7,943 bases of DNA, taken from positions 1 through 7,943 of the forward strand of contig UQVN01000153.1 of the NCBI GenBank assembly GCA_900544525.1, read 5' to 3'. The stretch comes from an uncultured Eubacteriales bacterium (GTDB taxonomy: Bacteria > Bacillota > Clostridia > Lachnospirales > Lachnospiraceae). Position 1 is the stretch's first letter. Each line of letters starts with the position of its first letter. The notes below the pieces were generated by a model. The model did no database searches and was not told the origin of the DNA. It saw only the letters and a program-made list of their open reading frames with translations. Shown here one piece after another: positions 7,503 to 7,943 of this stretch. The translations under genes were made by a program, and so were the position numbers.

Positions 7503-7527
7503 GAAACACGTTTCACAAATTTCTCAT
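7499..7527 (-). other. Leader hairpin B (8-bp stem), exclusive with A
   Basis: ATGAGAAA (7499-7506) and TTTCTCAT (7520-7527) are inverted repeats around 13 nt. The overlap with hairpin A means alternative folds are possible. It also contains GAAAC-AC-GTTTC (7503-7514), a small dyad that could instead be a DNA site. Confidence 0.4.
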
Positions 7528-7538
7528 GTTCGCGAACA
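7527..7538. promoter_or_regulatory. 12-bp perfect palindrome in the thlA leader
   Basis: TGTTCGCGAACA is fully self-complementary and relatively GC-rich for its surroundings. With no loop it is a better candidate for a dimeric DNA-binding protein than for an RNA hairpin. It is not the Gram-positive LexA box, which is CGAAC-N4-GTTCG in the opposite arrangement. The protein that might bind is unknown. Confidence 0.35.
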
Positions 7539-7541
7539 GTT

Positions 7542-7573
7542 GTCATATAAGAGCATAAATGCTCTTGCATGAC
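7542..7573 (-). other. Leader hairpin C (7 bp plus 5 bp stem)
   Basis: AAGAGCA and TGCTCTT (within 7549-7566) pair with a 4-nt loop. A further five pairs, GTCAT with ATGAC, extend the stem past a 2x2 internal loop. This is the most stable-looking fold in the leader and lies about 160 nt upstream of the thlA ATG. Confidence 0.5.
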
Positions 7574-7768
7574 TCATTACTTTCTCGTAAATGAAAATCT
7601 TGCCATTTTCTTTTACATCATACTCTACAAACAATGGATTTTAATTTTTTATCTTATTTCCCACTTATAGTTTGCAGAAAAATTACTTAGTAAAGAATTT
7701 GTTTGCTCTCTTTTATAACCTTTCCCCACGAAAGTTTAAAAAATTTTACATTCCAGACAACTCTTTAC

Positions 7769-7798
7769 ACAATATTTATAAAGCAATTATCGTGCCAA
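7769..7798 (-). promoter_or_regulatory. Candidate promoter of the butyryl-CoA operon (option 1)
   Basis: The minus strand has TTGGCA (7793-7798, five of six consensus bases), an 18-bp spacer and TATTGT (7769-7774, four of six). It lies about 30 bp downstream of the Rex-like site and would give a leader of roughly 380 nt. Weaker pairs are also present, such as TTGTGT (7767-7772) with TAAAAT (7743-7748) at 18 bp. Confidence 0.3.
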
Positions 7799-7812
7799 CT
7801 TTTGAAATGACC

Positions 7813-7841
7813 ATTTTACGTCACTCTTGATAATAAATTAA
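7813..7841 (-). promoter_or_regulatory. Candidate promoter overlapping the Rex-like site (option 2)
   Basis: TAAAAT (7813-7818, five of six) lies 17 bp from a weak TTAATT (7836-7841) inside the Rex-like operator. The -35 is poor, but the overlap is what would be expected if Rex blocks RNA polymerase. The leader would be about 430 nt. Confidence 0.3.
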
Positions 7842-7844
7842 CAA
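7827..7844. promoter_or_regulatory. Rex-type redox operator
   Basis: On the minus strand this reads TTGTTAATTTATTATCAA, which matches the Rex consensus TTGTTAA-N4-TTAACAA at 13 of 14 defined positions. Rex is a repressor that releases DNA when NADH is high. In several clostridia it is reported to control thl and the crt-bcd-etf-hbd genes, the same pathway as here. The site lies about 450 bp upstream of thlA. The match is seen directly; the regulation is inferred from that knowledge. Confidence 0.75.
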
Positions 7845-7850
7845 AATAAT

Positions 7851-7900
7851 TGTATTGTTTTTAGGACATACTCATACATTATGTATTGTTTTTAGGACAT
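7851..7900. repeat. Two exact 19-bp direct repeats, 31-bp period
   Basis: TGTATTGTTTTTAGGACAT occurs at 7851-7869 and again, identically, at 7882-7900. The 31-bp period is about three helical turns, so both copies face the same side of the DNA. The nearer copy ends 6 bp from the Rex-like site. Possible roles are paired activator sites for the operon or for a gene to the right, or the repeated end of a mobile element lying outside the window. With only two copies and a 12-bp spacer it is not a CRISPR array. Nothing else is recognised between 7901 and 7943, which is AT-rich and ends in a T-tract. Confidence 0.9.
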
Positions 7901-7943
7901 TTTTATATTATTCTTTAAAAGCTTTTCTTTTCTTTTTTTTTAA

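Larger units (their letters stand above)
7404..7640 (-). pseudogene. Protein-like small frame interrupted by one TGA, in the thlA leader
   Basis: A minus-strand frame is open from the codon after a TAA (7641-7643) to a TGA at 7524-7526, and then for another 39 codons to a TGA at 7404-7406, just before the thlA ribosome binding site. The first part contains an internal ATG at 7575-7577 (MSHARAFMLLYDNCSRT, stop). The second part is acidic and cysteine-containing: EICETCFSSFTDDDKC, later an AKEESEE stretch, ending FYHLVAKN. The residue make-up looks like protein and the two parts share a frame. No clear start with a ribosome binding site is visible; a TTG at 7632-7634 is the earliest possible start. 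I do not recognise a family. It could be a decayed small gene, part of a dispersed repeat, or chance. Confidence 0.3.

Noticed and set aside
7491..7504. CcpA cre-like site TGTAAACGATGAGA
   Set aside because: It matches the 14-bp core except at one key C, and fails the flanking W of the longer consensus. It also lies inside a hairpin and an interrupted reading frame, so it is too weak to call.
7527..7538. LexA/SOS box
   Set aside because: The palindrome GTTCG-CGAAC has the half-sites in the reverse order and without the 4-bp gap of the Gram-positive box CGAAC-N4-GTTCG.
7851..7900. Start of a CRISPR array
   Set aside because: Only two 19-bp copies with a 12-bp spacer, which is too short for repeat and spacer, and no cas genes are in view.

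Overview
The window carries a complete butyryl-CoA synthesis operon on the minus strand, followed by a separately transcribed methionine aminopeptidase gene on the same strand. Base composition is AT-rich. The gene order thlA-crt-hbd-bcd-etfB-etfA, strong AGGAGG-type ribosome binding sites and clostridial-type proteins point to a butyrate-forming anaerobe of the Clostridia, most likely a Lachnospiraceae-type gut organism. An Anaerobutyricum/Eubacterium hallii-like bacterium is a tentative guess that I cannot verify without a search.

Layout from right to left, in the direction of transcription. Positions 7943-7380 form a 564-bp upstream and leader region. It holds two exact 19-bp direct repeats (7851-7869, 7882-7900), a near-perfect Rex-type operator (7827-7844), candidate promoters, a cluster of dyads, and a protein-like reading frame broken by one stop (7640-7404). 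Then come thlA (7379-6198), a 155-bp spacer with a perfect 13-bp-stem hairpin (6112-6160), crt (6042-5266), hbd (5239-4391), bcd (4315-3176), etfB (3151-2351) and etfA (2319-1321). A strong hairpin terminator (1271-1303) lies 17 bp past the etfA stop. The spacer 947-1320 also holds a candidate sigma-A promoter (1045-1073) for map (946-80). The last 79 bp show no gene.

How the genes work together: ThlA condenses two acetyl-CoA to acetoacetyl-CoA. Hbd reduces it to 3-hydroxybutyryl-CoA and Crt dehydrates that to crotonyl-CoA. Bcd with EtfAB reduces crotonyl-CoA to butyryl-CoA, in Clostridia usually coupled by electron bifurcation to ferredoxin reduction. The last step to butyrate (CoA-transferase or phosphotransbutyrylase/butyrate kinase) is not in the window. 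The Rex-like operator suggests that the operon responds to the NADH/NAD+ ratio, which fits a pathway that consumes NADH.

The coding content is well known. The less ordinary material is all non-coding: the upstream direct repeats, the long structured thlA leader with its interrupted small frame, the thlA-crt hairpin, and a long open frame in the etfA-map spacer. I found no clear evidence of an undescribed multi-gene system.
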